The translations under genes were made by a program, and so were the position numbers. Positions 1 to 8,852 of a stretch of DNA of 64,000 nt are shown here, piece by piece. Under the pieces are notes generated by a model. That model saw nothing but the letters and a program-made list of their open reading frames with translations. It had not been told where the DNA came from and ran no database searches. Every line of letters starts with the position of its first letter. The stretch's first letter is position 1. Source of the DNA: DAIDJD01 sp035485275 (GTDB lineage Bacteria > Oederibacteriota > JAJYGY01 > DAIDJD01); the NCBI GenBank assembly GCA_035485275.1, contig DATHOE010000035.1:14886-78885 (forward strand), read 5' to 3'.

Positions 1-1
1 G

Positions 2-640
2 GCGGTCCTGGGCAACCAGAAGGGCCGCGACACCAAGGAGAACCTCTACCGCAACTTCGGCATGGCCCAGCCGGAGGGCTTCCGCAAGGCCCTGCGTTTC
101 ATGCGCATGGCGGAGAAGTTCAACCTCCCCGTGATCAGCTTCATCGACATCATGGGCGCCTATCCGGGCATCGAAGGCGAGGAGCGCAGCGTGGCCGAAG
201 CCATCGCCCGCAACCTTGCGGAGATGTCCCTGTTCAAGGTGCCCATCGTGGTGGCGGTCATCGGAGAGGGCGGCTCCGGCGGCGCCCTGGGCATCGGCGT
301 GGGGGACCGCATCCTCATGCTGGAGAACGGCTTCTATTCCGTCATTTCGCCGGAGGGCTGCGCGGCCATCCTGTGGCGCGACCCCAAGAAGAGCCAGCAG
401 GCCGCCGAGGCACTCAAGGGGACCGCGCGGGACCTGCTGAAGCTGGGCATCATCGACGAAGTGGTGCCCGAGCCCCTGGGCGGCGCCCACCGCGACCCGG
501 CCGCCGCCGCCGCGAACCTCAAGGCCGCGCTGGTCCGCCACCTGGAGGAACTGAGCCGCCTGGATTGCGAGGAGCTGGTGCGGCGGCGCTACGCCAAGTT
601 CAGGGCCATGGGCTCCTGGCGGGAGGCCGAACCGGCATGA
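2..640 (+). CDS. accA: acetyl-CoA carboxylase carboxyltransferase subunit alpha (5' truncated by window edge)
   Basis: Carboxyltransferase alpha subunit of acetyl-CoA carboxylase, which with AccD moves the carboxyl group from carboxybiotin to acetyl-CoA to make malonyl-CoA for fatty acid synthesis. The open frame runs in from base 2, and the reading NQKGRDTKENLYRNFGM before the first internal ATG (62) is the family signature, so roughly the N-terminal third lies outside the window. Also seen are the oxyanion-forming stretch GEGGSGGALGIGVGD, SVISPEGCAAILW and PEPLGGAHRDP. The stop overlaps the next start (ATGA at 637-640). The biotin ligase gene at 6136 belongs to the same pathway. The identification is secure. 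Confidence 0.97.
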   Translation, partial: AVLGNQKGRDTKENLYRNFGMAQPEGFRKALRFMRMAEKFNLPVISFIDIMGAYPGIEGEERSVAEAIARNLAEMSLFKVPIVVAVIGEGGSGGALGIGVGDRILMLENGFYSVISPEGCAAILWRDPKKSQQAAEALKGTARDLLKLGIIDEVVPEPLGGAHRDPAAAAANLKAALVRHLEELSRLDCEELVRRRYAKFRAMGSWREAEPA

Positions 641-1305
641 GGTCCGGACTCTGGGCCGCCCTCATTCTGGCCTTGGCGTCCGGCCTGCGGGCGGCGCCCC
701 TGGTCCTGCTCGATCCCGGGCACGGAGGCTCGGACGCGGGCGTGGTCGCCCCGGATTTCCGCGAGTCGGATTTCGCGCTGGCTTTGGCCCTGCGCATCGA
801 GCCCCTGCTCAAGGCCCGCGGCTGCGACGTCAGCCTGACCCGCGCCACGGACCAGACCCTGAGCCTCACGGCCCGCGTGGAGATGGCCAACGCCCTCCAG
901 CCCCTGGCCATGGTGAGCCTCCACGTCAACGCGGCCTTCCAGCCGCAGGCCCAGGGGCCGCGCCTCTTCGTCCCCGCCGAGATCAAGGTGGACGATCCCG
1001 AGGCCCCCTTGTGGGAGCAGGCCGCCGGCATGCACGCCGCGGCCTCGCGCACCCTGGGGATATGCCTGGCCAGGGCCCTGGGGATCACCGGTCCGCGGGC
1101 GGTGCAGACCCTCAAGCTGGGGCTCTTCCGGGGCTTGAGCGTGCCCGTATGCCTGGTGGAGGTGGGCTTCGCCAGCCACCCTTCGGATTTGGCGGCCCTG
1201 AAGGACGACGCGGCCAACCAGGCCCTGGCCGGGAAGCTGGCCGACGGGATCGCCGATTATGTGCTGGGACCCCAGCGGGAGGCCGCCGGTGCCAAGACGC
1301 CCTAG
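637..1305 (+). CDS. N-acetylmuramoyl-L-alanine amidase (Amidase_3, AmiC-like)
   Basis: Zinc-dependent periplasmic amidase that cleaves the MurNAc to L-Ala bond of peptidoglycan. The 222-residue protein has an N-terminal signal peptide (hydrophobic run to about residue 19, AxA-type cleavage). It carries the Amidase_3 zinc ligands: His in LLDPGHGGSDAG, Glu in FRESDFAL and His in VSLHVNAA. The catalytic Glu is in CLVEVGFASHPSD. The start is the ATG of an ATGA overlap with accA; an open frame continues upstream in the same phase but only inside accA. It is compact and lacks an AMIN targeting domain. It overlaps the start of the GerMN lipoprotein, so the three genes are probably co-transcribed. 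Confidence 0.92.
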   Translation: MRSGLWAALILALASGLRAAPLVLLDPGHGGSDAGVVAPDFRESDFALALALRIEPLLKARGCDVSLTRATDQTLSLTARVEMANALQPLAMVSLHVNAAFQPQAQGPRLFVPAEIKVDDPEAPLWEQAAGMHAAASRTLGICLARALGITGPRAVQTLKLGLFRGLSVPVCLVEVGFASHPSDLAALKDDAANQALAGKLADGIADYVLGPQREAAGAKTP

Positions 1306-1834
1306 CCTCCGCGCGGCCCTCCTGGCCCTCGCCCTCCTGGGAGCCGGCGCCTGTTCCAGGCACGCCGCCCCGACGGCCCCCGCGGCCCCGCCCCTGTTCA
1401 CGGGCCATGAGGCCAAGCGCAAGGTGCTGCTCACCTTCCCGTCCAGCCAGAAGGCCGGCTTCGTCAACGTGCCCCGCCAGATCTACGCCACGGTTTCCCT
1501 GGTGGCCCAGGCCAAGCAGATCCTGATGGCGCTGATGGCGGGCCCCCTGCCCGCCGAGACGGGCGCGACGCCCTGCTTCGGCCCGCAGTCCAGCTACCTG
1601 GAGGTCTACCTCGACGGCAAGGGGCTGGCGGTGGTGGACCTGCCTTCCGCCACCGTGGCGGCCCTGCCCGGGGGCACCTCCTCGGAAGTGGCCACCCTGT
1701 ATTGCCTGGTGCACACGCTCTGCGCGGACGTGCCGGATGTTTCGCGGGTGCAGGTGCTCATCGACGGCCAGCCCGCCGAGAGCCTGCGCGGGCATTTCGA
1801 CCTCCAGGACCCCCTGAGCCTTTCCGATTTCTGA
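1289..1834 (+). CDS. GerMN-domain lipoprotein
   Basis: Probable secreted lipoprotein of 181 residues with a GerMN (sporulation/spore germination-like) domain, a small module common in non-sporulating bacteria next to amidase genes. I chose the GTG at 1289 because GGGAGG lies six bases upstream. It gives a short basic N-terminus, a leucine/alanine-rich signal and a lipobox-like AGAC. An in-frame ATG at 1259 would put extra residues before the signal. The domain body contains KQILMALMAGP and the usual LDGKGLAVVDLPS strand pattern. It overlaps the amidase end by 17 bases. The partner and exact role are unknown; a cell-envelope function is inferred from the neighbour. Confidence 0.8.
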   Translation: MPRRPSLRAALLALALLGAGACSRHAAPTAPAAPPLFTGHEAKRKVLLTFPSSQKAGFVNVPRQIYATVSLVAQAKQILMALMAGPLPAETGATPCFGPQSSYLEVYLDGKGLAVVDLPSATVAALPGGTSSEVATLYCLVHTLCADVPDVSRVQVLIDGQPAESLRGHFDLQDPLSLSDF

Positions 1835-1858
1835 CCCCCCGCTTGGCATTGGCCTTTT

Positions 1859-4504
1859 ATGCAGGAATTGTCCCCCAAGTACGATCCCAAGGAAGTTGAA
1901 GAGCGCTGGTACAAAATCTGGGAGGAGCGAGGGTACTTCAACGCCCAGCCCGCCTCCGGCAAAACGCCCTTTTCCATCGTCATCCCCCCTCCCAATGTGA
2001 CCGGCAGCCTGCACATCGGGCACGCCCTCAACAACACGCTGCAGGACCTCCTGGCCCGCTGGAAGCGCATGCGCGGCTTCGACGTGCTGTGGGTGCCGGG
2101 CTGCGACCACGGCGGCATCGCCACCCACAACGTGGTGGAGCGGGAGCTGGCCAAGGAGGGCCTGAAGCGCGAAGCCATGGGCCGCGATGCCTTCCTGAAG
2201 CGGGTCTGGCAGTGGAAGGAGGAGAGCGGCGGCACCATCATGCGCCAGCTGCGCCGCCTGGGATCGAGCTGCGACTGGCGCTACGAGCGCTTCACCATGG
2301 ACGAGGGGCTGAGCGCGGCGGTCACGGAAGCCTTCGTCCGCCTCTATGACAAGGGCCTGATCTACCAGGGCGACTACATCATCAACTGGTGCCCGCGCTG
2401 CGGCACGGCCCTGTCCGACATCGAGACCGAGCACAAGGAGACCGACGGCAAGCTGTACCACATCCGCTACCCGGTCCAGGGCCGGCCGGGACGCTTCGTG
2501 GTCGTCGCCACCACGCGGCCGGAGACCCTGCCCGGTGACGTGGCCGTGGCCGCGCACCCGGAGGACCCCCGCTACGCCGGGCTGAAGGGCTCCAAGCTCC
2601 TGCTGCCCCTCTTCGGCCGGGAACTGCCCCTGCTCTTCGACGCCTATGTCGACAAGGACTTCGGCACCGGGGCCCTGAAGATCACCCCGGCCCACGACGC
2701 CAACGACTTCGAGATCGGCGGCCGCTACGGATTGGAGCGCATCAAGGTCATGGACCCCAAGGGCGTCATGAACGCCTCCGCGGGGAAGTACGCCGGCATG
2801 GACCGCTTCGAGTGCCGCAAGGCCATCGTGGCCGACCTCCAGGCGGCCGGCCTGGTGGAGAGGATCGAGGACTACCACCACGCCGTGGCGCGCTGCTCGC
2901 GCTGTTCCACCGTGGTGGAAAGCATCCTGAGCCTGCAGTGGTTCGTGCGCATGAAGCCCATGGCCGAGATGGCCCTGGCCGCCGTGGAGCGCGGCGACAC
3001 CGTGTTCCAGCCGGCCTCCTGGTCCAAGGTGTACTGCGACTGGCTTTCGGGCATCCGCGACTGGTGCATCAGCCGCCAGATCTGGTGGGGGCACCGCATC
3101 CCCGTGTACCGCGCCCCCGACGGCCGGCAGACCGCGGCGCGTTCGCCCAAAGAGGCGGCGGCCAGGCTCAAGGTCGAAGAGGCCTCCCTGGAGCAGGAGG
3201 AGGACGTCCTGGACACCTGGTTCAGCTCCGGCTTGTGGCCCTTCAGCACGCTGGGCTGGCCCGACAAGACGCCCGACATGGACCGCTATTTCCCCACCAG
3301 CGTGCTGGTCACGGGCTGGGACATCCTGTTTTTTTGGGTGGCGCGGATGAGCATGTTCTCCCTCGAGCTCACCGGCCTGGTCCCCTTCAAGGCCGTGCTC
3401 ATCAATTCCCTGGTGGCGGACGGGCACGGCCAGAAGATGAGCAAGAGCAAGGGCAACGTGGTCGACCCCCTGCTGAAGATCGATTCCATCGGCGCGGACG
3501 CGCTGCGACTGGGCCTGTGCACCATCGAGAGCCAGAGCCGCTACATCAGCCTCAGCGAGGAGCGCCTGGAGACCGCGCGCAACTTCACCAACAAGGTGTG
3601 GAACGCGGCCCGCTTCATGCTGATGCACCTGCAGGGCCTGCCCGCGGGCGCTCCGCGGCGGCCTTCGGCGGGGCTGGAGCTCGCGGACCGCTGGATTTTG
3701 GCGCGCCTGGACCTCGCCACGGCCGAGACCAGCCGCTTCCTGGAGGAGGGCGTCCAGGTCAACCAGGCCTCCGAGTGCCTGACCCACTTCTTCTGGGACG
3801 ACCTGTGCGACTGGTACATCGAGGCGGTCAAGGCGCGCCTGACCGGGGACGACGCGGGCTCGCGCTCCACGGCCCAGCGCACCCTGGCCTTTGTCCTGGA
3901 ACAGACCCTGCGCCTGCTGCACCCCTTCTGCCCCTTCATGACCGAGGAGATCTGGCAGCTGCTGCCCCATGAGGGAGAGACCATTTCCCGGGCGAGCTGG
4001 CCCTCCTCCCCTCCGGCGCCCGACGCCGCGGCCCTGGAGGACTTCGGCCAGGTCATGGAGGTTGTGCGCGTCGTCCGCAACCTCCGCGCCGAGATGAAGG
4101 TGGACCTGAAGCGGGAAGTGCGGGTCCTGCTGTCCGCCCCGCCCAAGGTGCAGGCGCTGCTGGCCTCCCAGAGCGGCCTGATGCAAAGCCTGGCGCGCAT
4201 GCAGGCCGAGGAGCTGGCCGAAGGCGCCGCCCCGCCCAAGGGCGCCATGGCCCAATTGGCCGGCACAGTGCAGGTCTTCCTGCCTTTGGAGGGGCTTTTG
4301 GATTTGGGCCTGGAACGGCAGCGCCTGGAAAAGGAGCGCGGCAGGCTGCAGGGGCTCCTGGCCGCGCAGAAGGCCAAGCTGGGCAACGAGTCCTTCGTGT
4401 CCAAGGCGCCCGCCGCGGTGGTGGCCGTGGAGCGCGCCAAGGTCGTTGAGTTCGAAGGCGCGCTGGAAAAGCTGGAAAAGAGCCTGAAGGAACTGGGTGC
4501 CTGA
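1859..4504 (+). CDS. valS: valyl-tRNA synthetase
   Basis: Class Ia aminoacyl-tRNA synthetase charging tRNA-Val, 881 residues, which is normal for the family. HIGH is at residues 52-55 in PPNVTGSLHIGHALNN and KMSKS at 526-530. The CP1 editing domain lies between them, with TTRPETLPGDVAVAAHPED, ITPAHDANDFEIG and a Cys-rich WCPRCGTALSDIE. The anticodon-binding domain (DDLCDWYIEAVK) and a C-terminal charged coiled-coil arm follow (LERQRLEKERGRLQG to the end). The valine-specific PPPNVTG and GCDHGGIATHNVV separate it from IleRS and LeuRS. The stop overlaps the GTG start of the next gene. Confidence 0.98.
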   Translation: MQELSPKYDPKEVEERWYKIWEERGYFNAQPASGKTPFSIVIPPPNVTGSLHIGHALNNTLQDLLARWKRMRGFDVLWVPGCDHGGIATHNVVERELAKEGLKREAMGRDAFLKRVWQWKEESGGTIMRQLRRLGSSCDWRYERFTMDEGLSAAVTEAFVRLYDKGLIYQGDYIINWCPRCGTALSDIETEHKETDGKLYHIRYPVQGRPGRFVVVATTRPETLPGDVAVAAHPEDPRYAGLKGSKLLLPLFGRELPLLFDAYVDKDFGTGALKITPAHDANDFEIGGRYGLERIKVMDPKGVMNASAGKYAGMDRFECRKAIVADLQAAGLVERIEDYHHAVARCSRCSTVVESILSLQWFVRMKPMAEMALAAVERGDTVFQPASWSKVYCDWLSGIRDWCISRQIWWGHRIPVYRAPDGRQTAARSPKEAAARLKVEEASLEQEEDVLDTWFSSGLWPFSTLGWPDKTPDMDRYFPTSVLVTGWDILFFWVARMSMFSLELTGLVPFKAVLINSLVADGHGQKMSKSKGNVVDPLLKIDSIGADALRLGLCTIESQSRYISLSEERLETARNFTNKVWNAARFMLMHLQGLPAGAPRRPSAGLELADRWILARLDLATAETSRFLEEGVQVNQASECLTHFFWDDLCDWYIEAVKARLTGDDAGSRSTAQRTLAFVLEQTLRLLHPFCPFMTEEIWQLLPHEGETISRASWPSSPPAPDAAALEDFGQVMEVVRVVRNLRAEMKVDLKREVRVLLSAPPKVQALLASQSGLMQSLARMQAEELAEGAAPPKGAMAQLAGTVQVFLPLEGLLDLGLERQRLEKERGRLQGLLAAQKAKLGNESFVSKAPAAVVAVERAKVVEFEGALEKLEKSLKELGA

Positions 4505-5252
4505 GCAGGCCGTCAGCATCAGGGCCGCGGACGGAAGCGCCCTGCGGGGGCTGTGGCGCAGCCCCGCCGGGGCCGGGCCCTTTCCCTGCGTGGTCTGCAT
4601 CCCGGGCCTGACCTTGACCAAGGCCATGTTCGACCTGAGCGCGATGCTGCTGGAGCGGCACGGCGTGGCCAGCCTGAGGCTGGACCTGCGCGGCCACGGG
4701 AACAGCGACGCGCGGCTGCAGGACCAGGGCTTTGAGGACCAGCTCTCCGACGTGCGCGCGGCCTTCGAAGGCCTGGCCGGCCTGCCGGGCGCGGACCCCG
4801 ACCGGCGGGGGATCTTGGGCTTTTCCATGGGAGGGGCCATGGCCGCCCTGGCCGCGGCCGCCTTGCCGGTCAAGGCCCTGGCCCTATGGTCCCCGCTCCT
4901 GAAAACGGAACCTTGGAACGGCCTGCGCAAGGAGCAATACGGGCCCGCGCAGGGCGACTTGCGGCCCATCTGGGACGGCATCTTGGTCCACGAACGCCTC
5001 TTCAGCGAGGCCTTGGGCCACCATCCCCTGCTGACCGCTTCGGCCTGGCCCGGCCCCTTGCTGGTCTGCCACGGCGGCAAGGACCGCAACCATCCGCAAA
5101 GCGCCAGCGTCGAGCTCGCCGCGGCCCGCTGCGCCGCGGCATTGCCCGTCGCCTCCTATTTTCCGCCCCTCAGCGGCCACCGTTGGCTCGCGGAAGGGGA
5201 GCGCCGCACGCGCGACCAACTGAGCGCCGCCTTCTTCGAAGCCAGCCTATGA
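4497..5252 (+). CDS. alpha/beta hydrolase (S33/dienelactone-hydrolase type)
   Basis: Soluble serine hydrolase of 251 residues; the substrate is not predictable. The nucleophile elbow is GFSMGG, the acid lies in CHGGKDRNHP and the His in LSGHRW, in canonical order and spacing. The oxyanion region is VCIPGLTLTK, and LDLRGHGNSD is typical of S33-like esterases. The GTG start overlaps valS by eight bases and has AAGGA just upstream, suggesting translational coupling. It ends in an ATGA overlap with nadC. There is no signal peptide, so it is cytoplasmic. Confidence 0.85.
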   Translation: MPEQAVSIRAADGSALRGLWRSPAGAGPFPCVVCIPGLTLTKAMFDLSAMLLERHGVASLRLDLRGHGNSDARLQDQGFEDQLSDVRAAFEGLAGLPGADPDRRGILGFSMGGAMAALAAAALPVKALALWSPLLKTEPWNGLRKEQYGPAQGDLRPIWDGILVHERLFSEALGHHPLLTASAWPGPLLVCHGGKDRNHPQSASVELAAARCAAALPVASYFPPLSGHRWLAEGERRTRDQLSAAFFEASL

Positions 5253-6139
5253 AGCCGTCCGGATCCCCTCTCTTGTCCGAGCCCTTGAGCCCTGGCGCGT
5301 CCAAGGCCCTGATCGCGGCGGCCCTGCGCGAGGACCTGGGTTCCGGGGACCTGACCACGCGCTGGACCGTTTCTCCGCGCCAGGGCGCGCACGCCGTGCT
5401 GGTGGCGCGCCAGGGCGGGGTGGCCGCGGGCCTGCCGCTCTTCGCGCGGGTGTTCCGGCACCTGGACGCGCGGGTCAAGGTCCGTTTGCTCGTGCGCGAG
5501 GGCCGGGCCTTTTCCGCGGGAACCACGCTGGCCCGCCTGCAAGGCCCGGCGCGGGCCCTGCTCAGCGGTGAGCGCGTGGCCCTCAATTTCGCCCAGCGCC
5601 TCTGCGGCATCGCCACCCTGACGCGGGCCTTTGTGACAGCCGCGCGCGCGCGGTCGCGCAGCGTGGCCGTGCTGGACACGCGCAAGACCACGCCCCTGCT
5701 GCGCGCCTTGGAGAAGTACGCCGTGGCCTGCGGAGGCGGGCTGAACCACCGCCGCGGGCTCTACGACGCCGTGCTCATCAAGGACAACCACATCAAGGCC
5801 GCGGGCTCGGTGTCCGCCGCCGTGCGCCGCGCGGCCTTGAGCAAGGCCGCGGTGCAGGTCGAAGTGGAGGACCTGGCCCAGCTCGACGAGGCCCTGGAGG
5901 CCGGGGCCGACAGCGTCCTGCTGGACAACTTCACCCCGGCGCGCCTGCGCGGGGCCGTGGCGCGCGTGCGGCGATTCAAGCAGCGCACGGGCCGCCGGGT
6001 GCTCACCGAAGCGTCGGGGGGCATCACCCTGAAGAGCGTGGGCGCCTTCGCGGCCAGCGGGGTGGACCGCATCAGCGTCGGGGCCCTCACGCATTCCGCG
6101 CCGGCCCTGGACCTTTCCATGGAGTTCGAGCTGCGGTGA
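5249..6139 (+). CDS. nadC: nicotinate-nucleotide pyrophosphorylase (carboxylating)
   Basis: Quinolinate phosphoribosyltransferase, which makes nicotinate mononucleotide, CO2 and PPi from quinolinate and PRPP in de novo NAD synthesis. At 296 residues it has family length. Diagnostic motifs are REDLGSGDLTT near the N-terminus, NFAQRLCGIATLT, LDTRKTTPLLRALEKYAV, CGGGLNHRRGLYDAVLIKDNH, LLDNFTP and EASGGITL. The start is the ATG in the ATGA overlap with the hydrolase. It ends by overlapping the GTG of birA (GTGA), so it sits in the middle of a tightly packed cofactor and housekeeping operon. Confidence 0.97.
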   Translation: MKPSGSPLLSEPLSPGASKALIAAALREDLGSGDLTTRWTVSPRQGAHAVLVARQGGVAAGLPLFARVFRHLDARVKVRLLVREGRAFSAGTTLARLQGPARALLSGERVALNFAQRLCGIATLTRAFVTAARARSRSVAVLDTRKTTPLLRALEKYAVACGGGLNHRRGLYDAVLIKDNHIKAAGSVSAAVRRAALSKAAVQVEVEDLAQLDEALEAGADSVLLDNFTPARLRGAVARVRRFKQRTGRRVLTEASGGITLKSVGAFAASGVDRISVGALTHSAPALDLSMEFELR

Positions 6140-6918
6140 ACAGCTTCAACAGCGGGGCATTCCAGGCGGCGCGGCAAGGGGCCTTCGGAAGGGACCTGCG
6201 CTGGCACGCCTCCACGGCCTCGACCCAGGACGCGGCCCGCGAGGCCGTGGGTCTGGGCGCCGCGCACGGCTGCGTGGTCCTGGCCGAGGAACAGGGCGCG
6301 GGCCGGGGGCGCTGGGGCCGCAGCTGGCAGGCGCCGGCCGGGGCCGGCCTGCTCTTCACCGTGGTCCTGGGCCTGGACGGGCCCGCCGCGCCCGCCAGCC
6401 TGCCGGTGGTCCTGGGCCTGGCCACGGCGCAGGCCCTGCGGGCTTTGGGCCTGAAGGACGCCGCCGTGAAATGGCCCAACGACCTCTGGTGGAGGGAGCG
6501 CAAGCTCGGCGGCCTCTTGATCGAGCAGGCCTCCGGCTTCATGCTGGCCGGCTGCGGCCTCAACATCACCCAGAGCGAGACGGATTGGCCCGACGGCCTG
6601 CGCGGCCAGGCCGCCAGCCTGCGCCAGGCCGGGGTGCAGGCCTCCCGCGAGGCCGTGCTCGCGGCCGTGCTGGGGAGCTGGGAGCGCGCCTTGGGCGTCT
6701 GGATGCGGGGCGGCCTGGAGGCCTTCAGGACGGAGCTCGACGCCTATGACGCGCTCCTGGGCAGGGACTGCAGGGTGAGCCTGGGCAAGGAAATCCTGCA
6801 CGGCCGCGTCCTGGGCGTGGCCCCGGACGGCTCCCTGCGCCTGGCCTTGGCCGACGGGGGCGAACGGCGTCTGCAGGCCGCCCAGGCCATGGATTTACGC
6901 CCTGTTTGGACGGATTGA
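6136..6918 (+). CDS. birA: biotin--[acetyl-CoA-carboxylase] ligase
   Basis: Biotin protein ligase that adenylates biotin and transfers it to the carrier protein of acetyl-CoA carboxylase. The 260-residue protein holds the catalytic domain, with GAGRGRWGRSWQAP (the biotinyl-AMP loop), VKWPNDLWW, RKLGGLLIE and GCGLNI, followed by the small C-terminal SH3-like domain (GRDCRVSLGKEILHGRVLGVAPDG). The N-terminal DNA-binding HTH of E. coli BirA is absent, so it is probably not a repressor. The GTG start overlaps the nadC stop. accA in the same run provides the pathway link. Confidence 0.94.
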   Translation: MNSFNSGAFQAARQGAFGRDLRWHASTASTQDAAREAVGLGAAHGCVVLAEEQGAGRGRWGRSWQAPAGAGLLFTVVLGLDGPAAPASLPVVLGLATAQALRALGLKDAAVKWPNDLWWRERKLGGLLIEQASGFMLAGCGLNITQSETDWPDGLRGQAASLRQAGVQASREAVLAAVLGSWERALGVWMRGGLEAFRTELDAYDALLGRDCRVSLGKEILHGRVLGVAPDGSLRLALADGGERRLQAAQAMDLRPVWTD

Positions 6919-6966
6919 CGGGCTTGGGCTTAGGCCCCAATATTGGTAAAACCCGCGGAGGATTCG

Positions 6967-7971
6967 GTGGTCGCGACCACAGACGAGACGTTTAAACCCG
7001 AAAAGACACGTGCCCAAACGGATTTATGGGTATTGGCCATGGTTTCCTGCGTGGCGTTGGTCTGCGTCAGCATCCTGGCGGTCGCCCTCGCCATGGTCCT
7101 GAGCAAGGGTTCGCTTCCCAGCATTTCGGTGTCCCCGGTCTTCAATCCCGGCTCGGGGGCCGCGCCGGCCTCGCCCGTGGTCGCGCCGGTCCAGCAGACG
7201 GAAAACCCCGTGGTGGACCGCGGCGTGGTGCCGCAGGAGGCCCCGGCGGCCCTGCCGATCGCGCCGGCCCTCGTCCGGGAACCGGAAACCGCGTCCGCGC
7301 CGCCCGTGGAGTCCGCCCCTCCCGCCGAGGTGTCCCCGTCCGAAGACCTGTTCCAGGTCCGCGGCGAAGCCCCCAGCTACTACACCGGGACCCAGGCCCT
7401 GCCGATGCCCGTGCGCCGTTCCGGCGCCCCGGCCCCCTCCGTGGCAAAGGAAGCCCCGGTCGAGGCCGCCGCGCCCGCGTCGAGCTGGAGCGATTCCGAG
7501 GAGCTCCCCGCGGACATTCCCGCCGCCAAAGCCGTCCCCGCGGTCCCTCCGATCCCGGCGGTCCCCAGGGCCGCCGCGGCGCCCGTTTCGCCGGTCGGGC
7601 CGGGCCTTTTCGCCAGGGCTTCGGTCCAGGGCATCTCCGCGAACCTGCGCCTTTTGGCGGCCCGTTCCACGGCCAGGCTGGTGGGTTTCAGCCCCTCCCA
7701 AGGGAACCTCTTTTTCACGGCCCACGTCCTTATCCACAACACCGGCGCCAAGGCGATGTCCGTGGACGAGGACGCCTTTGACCTGCGCGACCTGGACGGC
7801 GAAGACTACATGGCCACCCCGCCGGCGAGCGGCTCGGCGCCGCTGTCCCTGGCCTCGGGGGGCAGGGCCACCATGGACGTGAGCTTCCTGGTCCCGGACG
7901 ACGCGGCCCTGCACTCCCTGATCCTGGCCCTTCCGTCGGAAAACATCGTCATCCCCTTGTCCAAACAATAG
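6967..7971 (+). CDS. single-pass membrane protein with Pro/Ala-rich linker and C-terminal beta domain
   Basis: Not recognised as a named family. I chose the GTG at 6967 because GGAGG lies five bases upstream (6957-6961); a TTG at 6943 is possible. It encodes about 334 residues: a short charged cytoplasmic tail, one transmembrane helix (roughly residues 20-42, WVLAMVSCVALVCVSILAVA), then about 160 residues rich in Pro, Ala, Val and Glu. A C-terminal domain of about 115 residues follows, with LFFTAHVLIHNTG, DLRDLDGEDYMA and MDVSFLVPDD, resembling DUF4352-like Ig-fold periplasmic domains. The linker length suggests it spans periplasm or wall. It stands between birA and coaX with short gaps. Confidence 0.7.
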   Translation: MVATTDETFKPEKTRAQTDLWVLAMVSCVALVCVSILAVALAMVLSKGSLPSISVSPVFNPGSGAAPASPVVAPVQQTENPVVDRGVVPQEAPAALPIAPALVREPETASAPPVESAPPAEVSPSEDLFQVRGEAPSYYTGTQALPMPVRRSGAPAPSVAKEAPVEAAAPASSWSDSEELPADIPAAKAVPAVPPIPAVPRAAAAPVSPVGPGLFARASVQGISANLRLLAARSTARLVGFSPSQGNLFFTAHVLIHNTGAKAMSVDEDAFDLRDLDGEDYMATPPASGSAPLSLASGGRATMDVSFLVPDDAALHSLILALPSENIVIPLSKQ

Positions 7972-7979
7972 CCCTTCGA

Positions 7980-7997
7980 TTCGCCCTCGCGGGCGAA
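7980..7997 (+). other. short GC hairpin between 6967 gene and coaX
   Basis: TTCGCCC-tcgc-GGGCGAA forms a perfect seven-base-pair stem with a four-base loop, just after the stop at 7971 and 25 bases before coaX. No T-run follows, so it is not a typical intrinsic terminator. It may stabilise or attenuate the transcript. Confidence 0.4.
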
Positions 7998-8021
7998 AGC
8001 CCCCCGCTGAAGCCTCCCCCC

Positions 8022-8852
8022 ATGCTCCTCGTTCTGGACATCGGCAATTCCAACATCGTGGCGGGCGTGTTTGACGGCGCCAAATTGGCCCACTCCTGGC
8101 GTTTCGCCACCAATACGCGCAAAACCTCCGACGAGTACGCGGTCCTGCTTGAGGATTTTTTCAAGCAGGCCGGCCTCAAGCCCGGCGCCATCAAGGACGC
8201 CATCCTCGCCTCCGTGGTGCCGCCCCTCGACGGGGTGCTGCAGGACGCCCTGTGGGGCCTGTTCAAGCTGAAGGCCATGGTGGTGGGCCACAAGCTCGAC
8301 CTGGGCTTGAGCGTCGGCCTGCGCAATCCCGACGAGGTGGGGGCGGACCGCCTGGTCAACGCCGTGGCCGCCTTCCACGCCTATCCGGGCCCCTTGCTGG
8401 TCCTCGATTTCGGGACCGCCACCACCGTGGACGCGGTCTCCGCGGACGGCGTCTACCTGGGCGGGGCTATCGCCCCGGGCGTCGCCATCAGCATGGAGGC
8501 CCTGTTCAGCAGGACCGCGCGCCTGCCGCGCATCGACATGGAGCCCCCGGATTCGCCCATCGGCGGCGGAACCCTGCAGGCCCTGCGCTCCGGCATCTAC
8601 TACGGCACCCTGGGCGGCACGCGCGAGCTGTGCGCGCGCATCGGCGCCGAGCTCAAGCGCCGCGACGGGCGCACGCCCAAACTCATCGCCACGGGAGGGC
8701 TGTCCCACTGGCTCCCGGCCGCGGAATTGGGCATCACCGAGGTGGTCCCCGACCTCACCCTGCGCGGCCTCTATCTCATCTGGAAACGCAACCGCAGGGC
8801 GCGCGGGGGGAGGCCGGCCCCCAAGCCGAAGGCCAAGGGGCGGCGGCGGTGA
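8022..8852 (+). CDS. coaX: type III pantothenate kinase
   Basis: First committed step of coenzyme A synthesis, ATP plus pantothenate to 4'-phosphopantothenate. The 276-residue protein shows the ASKHA-fold CoaX signatures: LVLDIGNSNIVAGVF with the catalytic Asp at the N-terminus, GADRLVNAVAAFHAYPGPLLVLDFGTATTVDAVS, GGAIAPGV and TGGLSHWL. The C-terminus has a basic tail (KRNRRARGGRPAPKPKAKGRRR) beyond the usual family end, which is odd but read directly from the sequence. Its stop overlaps the GTG start of the next gene. Confidence 0.95.
   Translation: MLLVLDIGNSNIVAGVFDGAKLAHSWRFATNTRKTSDEYAVLLEDFFKQAGLKPGAIKDAILASVVPPLDGVLQDALWGLFKLKAMVVGHKLDLGLSVGLRNPDEVGADRLVNAVAAFHAYPGPLLVLDFGTATTVDAVSADGVYLGGAIAPGVAISMEALFSRTARLPRIDMEPPDSPIGGGTLQALRSGIYYGTLGGTRELCARIGAELKRRDGRTPKLIATGGLSHWLPAAELGITEVVPDLTLRGLYLIWKRNRRARGGRPAPKPKAKGRRR

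Noticed and set aside
1112..5089. A 1325-codon open frame on the minus strand across the amidase, valS and hydrolase genes
   Set aside because: It is antisense to well-identified genes and its product is rich in Gly, Arg, Gln and His without any motif. Long antisense frames are expected at this GC content.
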